NCBI RefSeq assembly: GCF_901709675.1
Contig: NC_051094.1
Coordinates: forward strand, 6,847,001 to 6,911,000
Origin: Syngnathus acus
Taxonomy: Eukaryota; Chordata; Actinopteri; Syngnathiformes; Syngnathidae
Reading direction: 5' to 3'
DNA: 64,000 nucleotides
The position numbers and the translations under genes are program-made. The notes under the pieces are model-generated. The model was not told the DNA's origin. It made no database searches and saw nothing but the letters and a program-made list of their open reading frames with translations. Below are positions 1-12,657 of this stretch, in pieces. Within the stretch, counting starts at the first letter, position 1; each line of letters starts with the position of its first letter.

Positions 1-703
1 TTAATGTAACCTTTAATTGTACATCTTAGTGAGTCAGTTAGATATGACTTGAAAGCAAAACTCCTCTAATGTCCCTCAAGGGAGAGTTTTACACACATCC
101 ACGTGTCAGTGACACATCCGTGGCTCAAGAAGTCCATAAAAAATCTCTTCAATAATTAAAAACAACTTTTATTATTTTTAAACTGGCTATTTATATGTAT
201 GCTAACTTTCAAAGATATGTGCAGTAGTATATTTTTTGGATGTGAGGATGGAGCCAAATGACATGAAAATAGATGAGCAAAACACCATTAACAAGGCAGC
301 ACAGTGCATTTATACACAATTCTCGTTTTTATTTAGGAACTTTGAATTTAAAGCATTTGAGGTTTAAAAACAAAATATTATAACTTATTGCTACACGTGC
401 CTGTTGTCTTGCAAAATCGCATCTTGTGCTACACGCAGACGTGACCCGCCCAGGGGGGGGTGTGGTGTGGACTGTCGCTTAACTTGCGGGTGGAGCGTGT
501 GTGCGTCCACTAAGGGCGGAGGAGGAGATGAAGGAGGAGGAGCGCGCACTATATTCATCCATCTATCCATCCATCCACTCAGCCATCCAGGCAGGCAGGG
601 AGGAAGGTAGGCATTGAGGCAAGCTGGTCCTGGTCCTGGTCCTAGTCCAGGTGCTGGAGAAGAAGCGTGTGTCGAGCACGGCGGCGGCGGGTGCAGCGGC
701 GGC
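1..703 (+). promoter_or_regulatory. plcxd3 upstream flank and probable promoter/5' UTR
   Basis: There is no coding sequence that I can support here. The first 400 bases are AT-rich and featureless. From about 410 the composition changes to GC- and CpG-rich (TGACCCGCCC, GGCGGAGG, GGCGGCGGCGGG) and continues into the plcxd3 start codon at 704, as expected of a CpG-type promoter. A short degenerate CCAT/CAGG repeat lies at 555-605. No TATA box stands out near the ATG, and the transcription start cannot be fixed from sequence alone. Confidence 0.45.
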
Positions 704-1166
704 ATGGCTTCGTCTTACGGGAGAAGTACTGACATGCGCTTCGCCGACTGGATGTCGAGTCTCCCGCAGAGCATGCACAGCATCCCGCTCACCAACTTGG
801 CCATCCCCGGTGAGTAAATCCACGTGTTTCATCGGCTGCGTGAATGTGTGTCTTCACGATTTCAACACGTTCTACCGAAGGTCATTTACGATGAATTTTC
901 ACGTAAGTCGGAACGTGTTCTTTAGTCAGCACATAATCACCAAGTACTGAAGTCAAATTTCAATATGCAAAAGCACTTATCGTCCATGAATTTAATGCAA
1001 TCAAGTGAAAAACAATCGCAAAGTATTTATTTGTGGGGCATGTGAAGCGTATTCTTCCTCGATATCTGTTCGTAACCTCGGAATGTCGTATCTCGGTGCC
1101 GTTGTAAACCGAGAACGCAATTAGGTCTCTTTCGATGTGCGAGACCTGTTGCGCAACGTACATTCC

Positions 1167-1209
<43 letters not shown>

Positions 1210-4200
1210 TGCCAACCTATCAGTGCGCAGTTGTCCTTACAGAAGCTCCGCCTCTTTTATGCAATCAATTAATAATACAAAGTCATTAAGGTAATGTTCA
1301 GATTCATCATTCACTTGTTCATGCTGCTGTGCGCCAAGGATTTTTATTCCAAGTGTTTTTGAGTAATGGCTGTACACTTGTGCGGAATTGTGTACCTGTG
1401 TGTAGTTTATTTGGGTACTCTGGCTTCCTCCGCTATTCTCAAAATTCCAAAAAAGCTTCGGGGGGGGGGGGGGGCACATTACATTGCGGTCTAGCGTGCA
1501 AGCTAGTGGGCGGATGGGTGGCAGGATCGTCTGGAATGACAACAGTCTGTGTTGATCACAGATACTTTAATAAGTAACTTAGTTACTTTACAGACTAGTT
1601 GCTTTGAAAAGTAACTTAGTTGATTAATTGATTATAAGTTACAATCATTACATTCAGCAGATACCAACAAAACCTGCCACTTCATTGGAAATGCATTTTA
1701 ACTATTTGAAAAAAAAATTTGTTTTTTGGAATTTCGCTGAAGGATACTTGTATTTTATTTTGAAGGACTGTAAAAAAAGTCTTTCTAGACTTCACTTAAA
1801 AATATTTTTAAATAAGCAGTCAATTTGACTTGAGACCTAAATGAAAAACTCAACATTTATATTCTACATTTGAGGACCTTCTTTTTCTTCTCTTTTTTTG
1901 ACATAGGTCATTGTAGCTAGATTAAAAAAAAAAAATTTCGCTGACACAAACTCAAAATTGTGATTATGTTTGTAGCTTGAAAGCGGAAATCTCTCCTTCT
2001 TCCATCATGGTTTATATGCTACGGTATGGACAACGTGAGTCATCATCTAGCTGAATAATTTTATTATTCATCAATTAGCAAAACACATTTATAATGCTCT
2101 GAACACAGTAACACATTTAATAATCAGTGTCTTTGGCAAGTATGATGATCGATGATTGCTTCAATCAGAGCGATATGATTAGCGGTGGTGTTGAGGTGGA
2201 TGAAGTTGGGAATCATCTGGAGGCCCAGGTACTAAATACACGACTCACCGCTGCTTATATGAGTCAGAATCCACACATCAGCGTTGACATGTCATAAGTC
2301 ATGCTAGTAATTTGCTGAATCACACGCCTAAGTGTGGCCTGGTTGAGACGCGCCAAGGCAGCGAGCAGCATGGGAGCATGCTCTGTCCCATTTAATTAGC
2401 TATCATTACTTGCTCATTGCCACCGTGGAGGAGGAGGGGGGGGCTGGTGGTGGTGGTGGTAGTGGGGTGAAGCTCAGATGCTCGCCTCCCACCCACCTCC
2501 TCCGTTTGGATCCATGTTCTGCATAAACACATTGTGATGATTACTATTCTTGCTTTTTGTGTTTGCACAATTGCCAGCGATTGTTTGTCAAGATTTCCTA
2601 ATCTGAGAAGAATTCTATTTTAGCTACGACCATGTGTTGCTATTGGAGAGTAATTCTTCTCACAAGGGAAAACTTATTGTGCTCAGCTCGTATTCAGGTA
2701 GGACCCAAACCGGGACGGACAGAAACAAATAAGAACCACTGAGTTAGATTCTCAATCCCTGATGACAGATGCTTCGCCCATGTTATTTATTTTTGTAATA
2801 TATATATATATTTTTTTAGATGTCCCCAGATGACACAGACTGACTAATCCCGACTCAAGTGTGTTGTCAATTTGGAGTACCCAACAGTGTGAGCTGAGGA
2901 GTGCGATGACGCGACTCTCTTACCAAACAGCTAAACAGCGCCTGCTTGGTTTTGCACCAACTGCCGGGGCAACACAGCTGTGCTTGTGTCGTCCTTCTTT
3001 ATGACAGGCAATTAGTAAGGATCATCATGATTCTGTGCTTTTATTGTCCCCTGAGAGGATACAAGCTCAATGTTCCTATTGAAAAGGAGATATGCACTTA
3101 CTGTAGTAAAGATATTAAGACCTAAATGAATTTATAGAGCAGTATCAAAAATTTAAATCTCTTCTATAGTTGACCGGGAGCCAGTGTAAAACCTTTTGGA
3201 TTTGGAGTAATTTCTGTGTACTGGTCAGACCCTGAGCTCCAGCGTTCTGAACGAGCTGAATGGATGAACACTTTACCAGCTTTGTATTATTAGAAATCAA
3301 CAATATGTTGCACCAGGACAATGCAAAATCTTTCGATGAGCACAATTAGAGCGGCGTTAATGACAGAGCACAACTTTCACGCTGGCAGCGATGCAAATCA
3401 GGACGTTTAATGATGAAGTCCAGAAACACATTTGTCATTGTCTCTGTTGGCTCATATTAGCTCGACCTTCAGGGCTGAAATTGTCACGCTATCATTATGT
3501 GTGACAGTTGCGACGGAGGAAGGAGAGAAAGCAGCTGTTGTTGATGAGGCTTCAATGTCTTATTTCAGAAAAGTGTGTGCAAGAAACCGAGAAGAGGTTG
3601 AACGTATTTTATTAAAGGATGATAAGGCTGATTTACAGTAATAGACAGCAGAAATGTGTTTTGTAACGAATGAATAGGGTCTTAGAATGTAACCTTGAGG
3701 AACACCAATTGAGAAAACGCTTTAATTTTATTAGATTGAATAATTTAGGCTGATATTAGGGTGATTTGTGTTAACAACATGGAAGATGGGACATAAAACA
3801 AAAACAAATGCTTGCCATAACTCCAGCTCTTACTACTCTGGTAATAATTCACCACTGTTTTTCCATCTCCTATATTGCAGCAATTTATTGTACAGTCACC
3901 ATTTGACCCACCATTCCCCCTTACTCCCACCCCCCACATCACAGTAGGGGACCCAGTGGGCTATTTTCTGCAGCTACTAGACGACTCCTGCAAACTGGTT
4001 TGTTTCGCATCAAGTGCGGTGGCCAATAACGTGCTGCCAGATACTGTGTGAATTCATATTTTCGTATGTCACCATGAAACCAATCTAGCATCATTACAAC
4101 GGACAGCAGTTGTTTTGGACATGGCTGTAAAATGTAATAGATGGGACTGAGCAAAAAATGATGGATTCGGATTTGCAATTTTCTCCCGAGTCCACATTTG

Positions 4201-6334
4201 CATTTGAATTAGTCATTTTTAAACCAAGTGCTGATTTTGATTGAGAGGTATGGTACTGGTTGACAAACAGGCGATAAATAAAGAAGCCGCAGAAGGAATA
4301 TTTTGTGTCTTTCTGGCTTCCTCCGAAAGAGGAGACATAAATCCCTCGACTGGATCGCTCAGTTGCCTCTTAATCCCCAAACAGGGAGAATGATGATCAG
4401 TTACCAGTGCACCAAGATGTTTGGGGGGGGAGACTGAAAATAGATTCTTGCTGTTTTTTTTGTTTTTTTTTTGGAAGGGGGGGCAATCCTGCAAACATTC
4501 CTGATTATATCCAGATGTCTTACAAGCAGGCTGAAAATGATGTCTGGATTTTCTACCCAGGCGGCTTCAGTCGCGGTACTGTCTGCTAATTGGGTTTCCA
4601 GGAGGGCATTTGTCTTGATTTGGAAAGTCCAGTTGGTACGCAGCAACGTGAGTGTGTGTGCGCATGTGTGCGTGCGTGTGGTTTTGGGAGGAAAAAGCGA
4701 TAAAGGACAGTCCAGCCAGGTAGCCGTGTGCACATTCAAAGCTATTTTTAGGCTGGACAAGTGATAAAAGCGCATGGGGAGATTGAAGGGAATGGATGTC
4801 CACCTGCTTGGATTTCAATGATGCTCCATGGGTGTGCTTCAGTTTCAAGGAAGCAGTTTGTTACAAAGAGTCTTACTCTTCCAGTACATTCCAAATGAGT
4901 ATGTGTCACTCATTTTTAATTAGAATGAGAACTGGTAACTTGGTGTTTTGTTCTCGGCTCCTCACCTCATTTTCTTTCTACTGTTTCTTTTTTTTTTTTT
5001 TTTTACCTTCCATCCTCAGCTCCTCATTTCATCTTTTACTTTCCTCCCTCATTTTTCCTAAATCCCCACCCTAGCCTCCTTTCCTCATTATCTTTTGTCT
5101 TTCCTTCCCTAGTTTCCTCCCTCTTCTGGGCTACTTACCTTAATTCCTCCGCTTTGTTTTTCTCCTGGTTTCCTCATCTCTTCATTTCCTCGCCTAATTC
5201 CCTTCCCACTCTCAATTGATCATCTTTCCCAAATGCTCTCAATTCCTCCCTTTATTGCCTTTCCTTGTGGTATTTTACCTCCTCAAACCATCACCTATGT
5301 CCTTTCACCCTCTCCTTGTATCACCTCATCTCACCTCTGTCCATTTCCTATCCCCCTCTCCCATCTTCAAATCCTCTTCTCATCTGCTCACTTCCTCTCC
5401 AAATGTACTTCCCTCATCTTCCTTTCCTCTTGGCTCTTTTTCATTCCAAATGTCCTTTCCTCATTTCATTCCCCTTCTTATCGCCTCCCCTCATCACTCG
5501 TCTCTGTTTCCGTCCGAATTTCTTTTCCTTTTCAATTTTCCTTCCCTCGTCCTCCCTCCTCACCTCGTTTTGGCCAAATTATAGTCCCTCCTCCAACTTC
5601 CCTACTTACCTGCACACTTAATTGATCTCATTCACCCCAATCCTCTACTCATGGAAATAAATTATCGAACGATTTACTAGCTTTTGATTTCAAAACTAGT
5701 TATATCCATCGAAGCATAACCGCCATGCGTCGACACGCTTGCCTTACGCATTTCTTTCCATCTGTTTCTCATCTCCTTATTATTCTCTCCATCTTCTTAA
5801 AACCCACTTCCTTATGTGATGTCATCCTCCCCTTAAATCCGCTCTGCATTTCCTCCTCTTATGTCTTCTTTATCTCCTCCCCTCATCTCATCTTCTGCTC
5901 ATCCTCACAAGTATTACTCGACTCCAGCTTGTATCTCTCTGCTCCTGTGGACAGTTTGGAAGGATCGTAAAAGCCTCCAGGCTTAAATATGTCCCACGGC
6001 TGCGGTGTTTGTGGTTTTCTCCATGAATATATCATGCACAAGCTTCATGACATCCACATTTCATTTGTCATGCAGCTTTATTTCCTTGCCTGGAGTTTGG
6101 GGTGGCTTTTTGTATCCATTAAAATGTGACCAAGATATGTTGCAAGTCAAAAAAAAATTCACTTAACTGGTCCAAACATTATTTACAGCTACAAATAATG
6201 CATCTTTATTCATTTATCTATACCTGCGACATATAGAGATGGCAAAAAGATTCAATTCACCTGTTGCCATTCATACAACAGAATAAAACGTCTTGGCATT
6301 CCAACATTTAATGAGCCATATGTTTCCATTAAAA

Positions 6335-6381
<47 letters not shown>

Positions 6382-9300
6382 AACTCATGGTGTACCAACA
6401 AACAAAAAAGTGGATGCACTCTCACAATTTGGACTTTGTTTGTTTGTTTGTTCAGTTGGGCAATGCTTAAAATTGAAGACAAGTCCTTCCCAGCGTTAAC
6501 TTGAGCTCCAGCTGTTTGAGCGTGTTGGGGTCATGCTCCGCTTCCCGACCCCCGCAGTGTCCACCTGCTCCAGCTGTCAATTCTGCTTTGTCTCGAAACA
6601 TCTTCAAAAAGCTTGCCGCGGCTCAGAGGCTGGACTGGAGGCTTCATTCTGGTTCCTGTCTGTCTGCTTAAATGTGTGCGCGTGCGTGTGTACGTGTTGT
6701 TACTGTGCGAGACTGAACAGGCCTGTGATGAGACAAAAAAAGAGAATGGGGAATCGATTGCTGAAATGAGAACAAGCAAGCGGATGATAAAACAATTTGT
6801 CTGCTTTGTGTAACGTGACACATACACACACACTGCAGTAGGTCACATCAGGACACAAAACAAGAAAGACAATTTTCATGATCAGGAATTCAGCCGACGT
6901 CTTTTTCATTACGGAGCTTTACTTATTGCTAGAGTGAAGCGAACAAAATTGGAGCAATTAAGATACAATAATGACTTCACGTACGGGCAAGGAGAGTCAC
7001 AGTTGTCGATACACTTTCAGCCTTTTATTGAACGAGCCAGGCAAACACCAAAATACAGCTATAGTTGGCTCAAACAAAACATTTTTGTTGGCGTTTTCCA
7101 ATTTAATAAGTGTCACAAGCCTTCTGCCACCCAAAAGTACTCTGGTGCTTATTGTTTACAAACATCATTCAAAGGTCGATAGCTGCCAGATGTGCTATGA
7201 TTAAAAAATATGGATAAGGAAACTGAAGTGAGGGGTGGAAAAAAAACAAGTCAGCATTGACAGCCATGCTGAGTTGTTTTTGTCTTCTCTTCAGCGTGGT
7301 CATGTGCTGAGGATGCTTTCAAGTTGTTTCGGTTCATGACTTAACAATCCTGATGTTATTCAGACAAGTTGTTGCCATGGCGCCAGGCTAGTTCTAACGT
7401 GGCGCTTCCATCCCTGCGCAGGCCACACAAATACACAACGACACAACATCCCTCCTGAAGGCTGTGTTTGTTTGCGTGTGTCAACTCCAGGTTCCCATGA
7501 CTCCTTCAGCTTCTACATCGACGAGGCGTCTCCCGTGGGCCCCGAGCAGCCCGAGACTGTGCAGAACTTTGTGTCTGTTTTCGGCACTGTGGCCAAAAAG
7601 TTGATGAGGAAATGGTTAGCCACGCAGACCATGAACTTCAACAGTCAGCTGGAGTCCGGCGTTCGCTTCTTTGACCTGCGCATCTCCACCAAACCGCGAG
7701 ACCGCGACAATGAGCTCTTCTTTGCCCATGGTCTCTTCAGTGCCACAGTCAGTATAGTGTCTGTCTGTCTGTCTGTGAGTCAATCTAGTGATGTAACGAG
7801 CCATCTATCCAGCTAGTTGGCAAGCTATCCATATTGATAGATTTAAAAAAAAATTGTGTTTTAATTTAATTGACACCACTGCCAAAGAATTTGTGGTTAA
7901 TTGAGAGGGATTATACAAATTAAACCTCAATAATTACCTTGACATTTTATCATATTTCTCAGTAATGAAATCTTGACTCCTAATGAAGATGTTCTCTTTG
8001 GTGCTGATCCAAATTAAGACCAATGGCCATCTGTGCTCTGCTGTGTGTAATTTTAGTTTTATGAGCAGTTGATATTCCTCATTCCTCAACAGGAAGTTTT
8101 ACCTCATTTTCCAGTGAATAATGCAGAAAGAGAAATCCTGCTGTAATGGGAAAATGGGTACACACTCGGGAGATGAATAGCTACAATATATACTTGATGC
8201 TGATCCAAATTTTTATTCTTCAGTTTAGCCAGATGTATGCGCTCTACTAAGTGCCGCTATTTTATGTGTTTGTGACGACCCAAAAGGGACTCTCTGAAGC
8301 TTTATAGACATTCGTGCCATAGCCAAGGAAGAACACCTTACATTTTACAAGCTGCCGTCTTCTCTACAAGCTCGTGTTCTACTTTTCAACAGAAAAATCG
8401 TTACGATTCATTATTTTATGTTTTGATTGAGAGGGAGCGAGAGTGTTATTTTTTTCATTTCTGCAAAATTCATTGAATGTCCATTTAAATGTCAACATTG
8501 TGAGACGGGGCACATTTTCTTGATTTTCGCAATGAATAATGCATGATTTGTAATATCAAAATTCAAGCACATGCTGGAAGGTGTCTAATTTTCTGCTGAT
8601 TCAAATTATGATTAGCGAAATGTGTGGCCTAGTTTAAAAAGAATCTCTTGTAGGTGAGAGAAGGTCTGGAGCAGATTAGCAGCTTCCTGTCCGCACACGC
8701 CAGAGAAGTGGTGTTCCTGGACTTCAACCACTTCTACGGCGTTCAGAACCTGCACCACGAGAAGCTGGTGACCATGTTGAAGGACGTTTTTGGAGACAAG
8801 CTCTGCCCGGTTGTGTTTGCCCAGGAGGTAAGCCTTCAAAATGGTGGAAAGAAATTAAGTCATGGTCTCCACTCTCTATGAAATATTACCAGACTGACAA
8901 CAGTGTGGCTCTGTTTACTATAATACAAAATAAAGAAAATCCCCAAATGCGCTAATTGGGCAAGCAGGTAGTTAAATGGTTCAAATCAATCCCCCAGTTT
9001 TGTAGTCACAATAAATTAATAGTTTTGGTTTTGAAGAGATAAAATTATATATTTTAACTGCATGTATACCACAAGAATAAAATAAGCTTTCAGATGATGG
9101 TAAGTCTATTTTCCCGTGTCCTCAGGTAAGTCTGCAGTATCTGTGGGAGAGGGAGTACCAAGTTCTGGTCTTCTACCATCACCCCATGGCTCTGGAGGTG
9201 CCCTTCCTTTGGCCTGGCCAGATGATGCCTGCCCCGTGGGCCAACACCACTGACCCGGAGAAGCTGGTTCAGTTCCTCCAGGCTTCTGTCACTGACCGCA

Positions 9301-9932
9301 GGTTAGCAAGCTGCTGTAAATATGTGTTTTGGGACGTTATTCACAAGTGCCACTACGATTTACTTGGATTCCCATCCGTGGCACTATTAAGGCTTACTCA
9401 ATTCCTAATGAATTGGAAAAACATATGGGCTGCTTGTCTCCTGCAGGAGGAAGGGAACCTTCTTTGTTTCCCAGGTGGTCCTCACACCAAAGGCCAGCAC
9501 GGTGATGAAGGGTGTGGCTAGTGGACTCCGAGAGACAATCACAGAAAGGTGAGCATGTGTGGACACGTATAAGTGCAGATTGTTTGAAATAATATAGTCC
9601 ACCAGACACACATGCACACACCAGCCTCAATATAACAACTTACAAATGTTATTTATATTCAAAAATGTGGACAGGCCCAACATTGATCCCTGGGGAACAC
9701 CATAAATAATGTCCAGACCAAGAGAGTAAACTCCACAGTCCACAAACCTATCGTTCCCTGTCATGTACCCCGCAGGGCTTTGCCGGGAATGATGCAATGG
9801 ATCCGGTCGCAGCGACCCGGCGAGAGCGGCGTCAACATCATCACCGCCGACTTTGTTGAACTGGGCGAGTTCATCAGCGCCGTCATCACCCTCAACTACC
9901 ACATGGACGACGAAGACGACGACGCCACCTGA
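704..9932 (+). CDS. plcxd3: Phosphatidylinositol-specific phospholipase C X domain-containing protein 3 (six coding exons)
   Basis: Coding exons are 704-809, 7491-7747, 8654-8827, 9126-9301, 9447-9548 and 9776-9932. They join in frame to 972 nt (323 aa plus TGA), against about 321 aa for human PLCXD3. The start is fixed by the family-typical N-terminus (MASSYGRSTDMRFADWM). The protein is essentially one PLC-X TIM-barrel half. The two expected active-site histidines are visible: His38 in GSHDSF and His115 in FAHGLF. EVVFLDFNHFYG and VALEVPFLWPGQ-like blocks follow (here MALEVPFLWPGQ). There is no Y, C2 or PH domain, which is normal for PLCXD proteins. The C-terminus is acidic (DDEDDD). All junctions are GT-AG; the exon 2 donor is the weaker GTCAGT. 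The role, by family, is cytosolic phosphoinositide phospholipase-like activity, poorly defined in vivo. PLCXD1 and PLCXD2 are less likely from the close match to PLCXD3 throughout. Confidence 0.95.
1167..1209. repeat. (GATA)n microsatellite
   Basis: About eleven uninterrupted copies of TAGA/GATA. Confidence 0.95.
3155..3720 (-). mobile_element. Decayed non-LTR retrotransposon (reverse transcriptase) remnant
   Basis: On the minus strand, about 3691-3708 reads FSIGVPQGYILRPYSF, a degraded copy of the LINE palm motif GVPQGSxLGPxLF. Further downstream on the same strand, 3155-3290 reads QLVQNAGAQGLTST and then LHWLPVNYR. That matches the C-terminal RT signature QNAAARxLT...LHWLPVxxR of L2/Rex-type elements. 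The spacing between the two blocks is shorter than in an intact element, and frames are broken, so this is a dead fragment. The clade (L2-like versus Rex1-like) is an inference from these short motifs. Confidence 0.7.
4988..5945. repeat. Pyrimidine-rich low-complexity tract (polyT then degenerate TTCCTCATCTCC)
   Basis: A run of about 17 T is followed by some 600 bases that are almost entirely C and T, built of degenerate TCCTCAT/TTCCTTCCC words. After a mixed break (about 5640-5735) another 200 bases of the same type follow. The open frames of 80-130 codons inside it (5216-5625, 5725-5970) are Ser/Pro/Phe/Leu-rich products of low complexity, not genes. Confidence 0.85.
6331..6383. repeat. (AAAT)n microsatellite
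   Basis: About twelve near-perfect AAAT copies. Confidence 0.95.
9640..9770 (-). mobile_element. LINE reverse transcriptase fragment in plcxd3 intron 5
   Basis: The minus strand is open and reads YMTGNDRFVDCGVYSLGLDIIYGVPQGSMLG in sense (residues shared with the LINE pattern: Y-x-T-x-R-x-x-V near the start, then GVPQGSxLG), followed by a degraded LFLIYINDL-like segment. It is a fragment of the RT palm domain. Its upstream end stops only a few bases from the exon 6 acceptor of plcxd3 at 9774-9775. A frame survives over roughly 40 codons, so the copy may be less decayed than the one in intron 1. Confidence 0.7.
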
Positions 9933-12593
9933 GAGCCGTCGGCCGCGTGGTCAGTGAGCACAAGTCGCCCCCCACCCCTGCCGCTCAGGGGTCTTGGTCT
10001 GTGCTCTGCCTCTTTTCTCCTTGGCATTTGTTTCAGAGGAGATGTGCTGCTCCTTTCACTTTATTTAGGGCTATCGTGGAATGGTGAATGACCTGAGATC
10101 AAGTTGAGAGAAGAAACGTTGTGGTGGACTATGACAGTGTCAGCCTGGTAATTTAGGGAGGAAAAATGTCCCTTCTTTTAAGTGAGATGTCCCACCCAAG
10201 CTGTAAACGTGAGCGCTTTCATGATACAAAGGTAAAGCTTTTATATATATATGTTCCTCATAAGGTATCTTTGCAAAGCATGATTCTAATAACAAAGGTC
10301 ATATGTGAAATAATTTAAATGTACACCCCAACAAATTAGTCTTACTAATAGTCAAATTGTCTTTTCAACATTTTTTTTTATTGATACATGATTATTTCAA
10401 TACAGTATTTTAAAATGTATTTATTTGTTTTTTTCACATTTATTTTCCTTTGTTACATTTGTTATTTATTTTAATTTAAATCATATTCAACTTTTTTGGA
10501 GGGGTGAGGCTGGACTTTTTATTTCAATGTTTTTATTTAGTATTTATTGATTGATCTCAACCCACTACATCCCATTGAATGTACTGTATGGGGCAACTTC
10601 TCTAAAATAGTTCATTCAATGCACCCCAAAATCATAATTAATAAAACAAGATTTTACATTTTAAAAAATCAATTAAACAATAAGATTGCACAGCTTGTAA
10701 AAGGTTTCTTTAACACTTTTAACCCATATAATTTTTTTAAAGAATATTTGTTGATTGATTCAAACCCATCTCGTACCATTGAAAGGATCTGGAAAAATTA
10801 TCAATTACAAAGTAAAAAATGTTTTGACTTTTTTACAAATGTCTATTTCTTAATATATGAATTTATATATTTTTCAAAATCATGTTCTTTAATATATATA
10901 TATTTATTGATAATACCACTGGGAGTATCTGGTTTAAAAAAACTTAAACTTGCTCACTCACGCAGATTTTCACAAAATTCTCATACTGTAGATTTTTAAT
11001 TGATATTTATTTGTATTAATTACTTATCGAGTCCAACCTGCCTCATATCACAATAATCTCCCAAATATTAAATTAAAACAAAATTTCTAATCGCACTTTA
11101 GCATTATTTATTTGTATGTAATTTCACCTTAAACCATTGAGAGTTTGCGCAGTTGATGGAAGCAAATATGCTGTTTTTGAAATAACCAAGGTGTTACTGT
11201 AAAGGTTTGTGAAGAGTTTGCTGGCTCGGAATGAATTGGTGGTGGGTGCTGAGTCGTGATGTATAAAAATATTGCTCACAAGAGTCTATCCAGCATCTGT
11301 TTATACTTTCAATTCCCTCCTTGTGCGTCTGTATCGAATATTGCGGTGCAGCGTTCATGAGTCACCATCATGATTTTGTAGTCTTTCTGCTGACACAAAA
11401 TTTCAGAGGTGAACTTCATTTCAAGTCGGCTTTTTTGTCTTTTTTTTTTAGCAGCACCGCTTCAACGTGTTTAGATAACAGTAGCACATTGGTGTCTTTA
11501 TCGGGTGTCTTTGAATGTCTCCACAGCTCTGAATTTCACAATATCTGGCATTGTTGTTCCATTATGTGTTCATTAAATATATTGCGAGAAAGAGAAGAAA
11601 GTAAGGTGACCAATGCATTGACAGAAGTATGAGATTCCGTAGATGCCAAAAATTTAACTTAATTTAACCCCAAAAAAAAATATATTTGTTGTGAGGAAGA
11701 GTTTTTTTTTTCATGTGTATTTGAGAGGGAACGTTTGAAACTATTTAAGTGTTAGTACAAGCTTTTGGGGTGTATGTTTAACATTTGTTGGGGTGTGAAT
11801 AATTTGGGTGACTACGTAGACAAAATGGGTGTGATTTTTGGTGAGGCATTATGTGTAGAGAAGAGTAAGAATATTTTTATTTGTTGTGAGTTTTTTAATG
11901 TGAGTGAGAGTTTTTTACGTGACGGGGGGCTGAGATATTTAAAAGTGTGTGTGTGAGTTTTTGTGTGTGTGATAGGTAAATATGAATTTTGGCTTCTATG
12001 GCACCTCAAACAGAAATGTGTCATTGCATCGTAGGGAAAAAAAAGCACTTTCTGCACAGAATGTATCCTGTGAGGATTGTTGTCTCATCCGCTACCATTA
12101 CACAAAAACTATTAGGGATCAGCGAATGTGTCTCAAAAGTCAGCTGTTTTGTGTGCTTTTGATGAAAAGTCCCGTTTGTACGCATTGGTGTCTTCAAATT
12201 GTTGCGCTTTTTATGTTTTATATCGTGTTTGTACATACTTTAATTGTAAGATGATATTGCCAAGAAATTGTAAAGCGCTCAGTGACTTTACTATGATTCT
12301 TCTTCTTTTTTTTTTAAATACAAATTTGGTCGTGTTTAGCATGAGCGGAAAAACTTTCCTAAAGTACCATTTGGATGCTCAATTTCTGTGCATCCCTTTT
12401 ATTATTTATAAGTTGCATGACTTTAAGACGTGTTTTTCTCTCCTGACTGCAGTCAAAAGGCTGAAACTGCACAAATAACTTGAGACTTGATAAGGGCGTA
12501 CAAACCTGTGTTGTGAGGTCATTATTGTCTTCCCTGTTGAAAGCTCTTGTCATTGCTTTTATGTTATGGTGTACAAAAAAAAATGAAGAATAC

Positions 12594-12599
12594 AATAAA
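12594..12599 (+). terminator. Candidate polyadenylation signal AATAAA for plcxd3
   Basis: AATAAA followed within 20 bases by the GT-rich stretch CATTTGTTGTTG, the arrangement expected for cleavage and polyadenylation. A second AATAAA lies at 12652-12657. Confidence 0.55.
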
Positions 12600-12651
12600 A
12601 GAGTCATTTGTTGTTGTAAAACTGAAACCTTTGTTCCTAGAGTGGCAGATA

Positions 12652-12657
12652 AATAAA
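12652..12657 (+). terminator. Second candidate polyadenylation signal for plcxd3
   Basis: AATAAA 58 bases after the first signal, with TGTGTTTGG about 40 bases downstream. Either could serve the same transcript. Confidence 0.4.

Larger units (their letters stand above)
810..7490 (+). other. plcxd3 intron 1 (6.7 kb)
   Basis: This is a long first intron between the exon ending at 809 (donor GTGAGT) and the exon starting at 7491 (acceptor CAACTCCAG). It holds a GATA microsatellite, a G15-type homopolymer near 1460, a decayed reverse transcriptase remnant on the minus strand (3.15-3.72 kb), a pyrimidine-rich tract (4.99-5.95 kb) and an AAAT microsatellite (6.33 kb). A degenerate AGTAACTTAGTTAC motif at 1565-1640 resembles a common fish dispersed repeat. 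I see no additional exon. Confidence 0.7.
9933..12657 (+). other. Probable plcxd3 3' UTR
   Basis: This is AT-rich sequence without recognisable coding content, following the plcxd3 stop. It contains many ATTTA pentamers and T-rich tracts typical of long vertebrate 3' UTRs. The first convincing polyadenylation signals with a GT-rich downstream stretch are at 12594 and 12652, so a 3' UTR of about 2.7 kb is inferred. The frame at 10547-10999 is AT-rich, lacks motifs and is not taken as a gene. Confidence 0.55.

Noticed and set aside
2430-2475. GGTGGTGGTGGT tract as a regulatory G-quadruplex
   Set aside because: Short simple repeat with G2 runs mainly; nothing beyond low complexity supports a function.
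5216-5970. Three overlapping 118-130-codon frames plus an 81-codon frame, plus strand
   Set aside because: They arise because C/T-only DNA lacks stop codons on that strand. The products are low-complexity Ser/Pro/Leu/Phe and three frames are open at once.
10547-10999. 150-codon frame after plcxd3
   Set aside because: Extremely AT-rich, Phe/Ile/Asn/Lys-biased, no motif, inside the probable 3' UTR.
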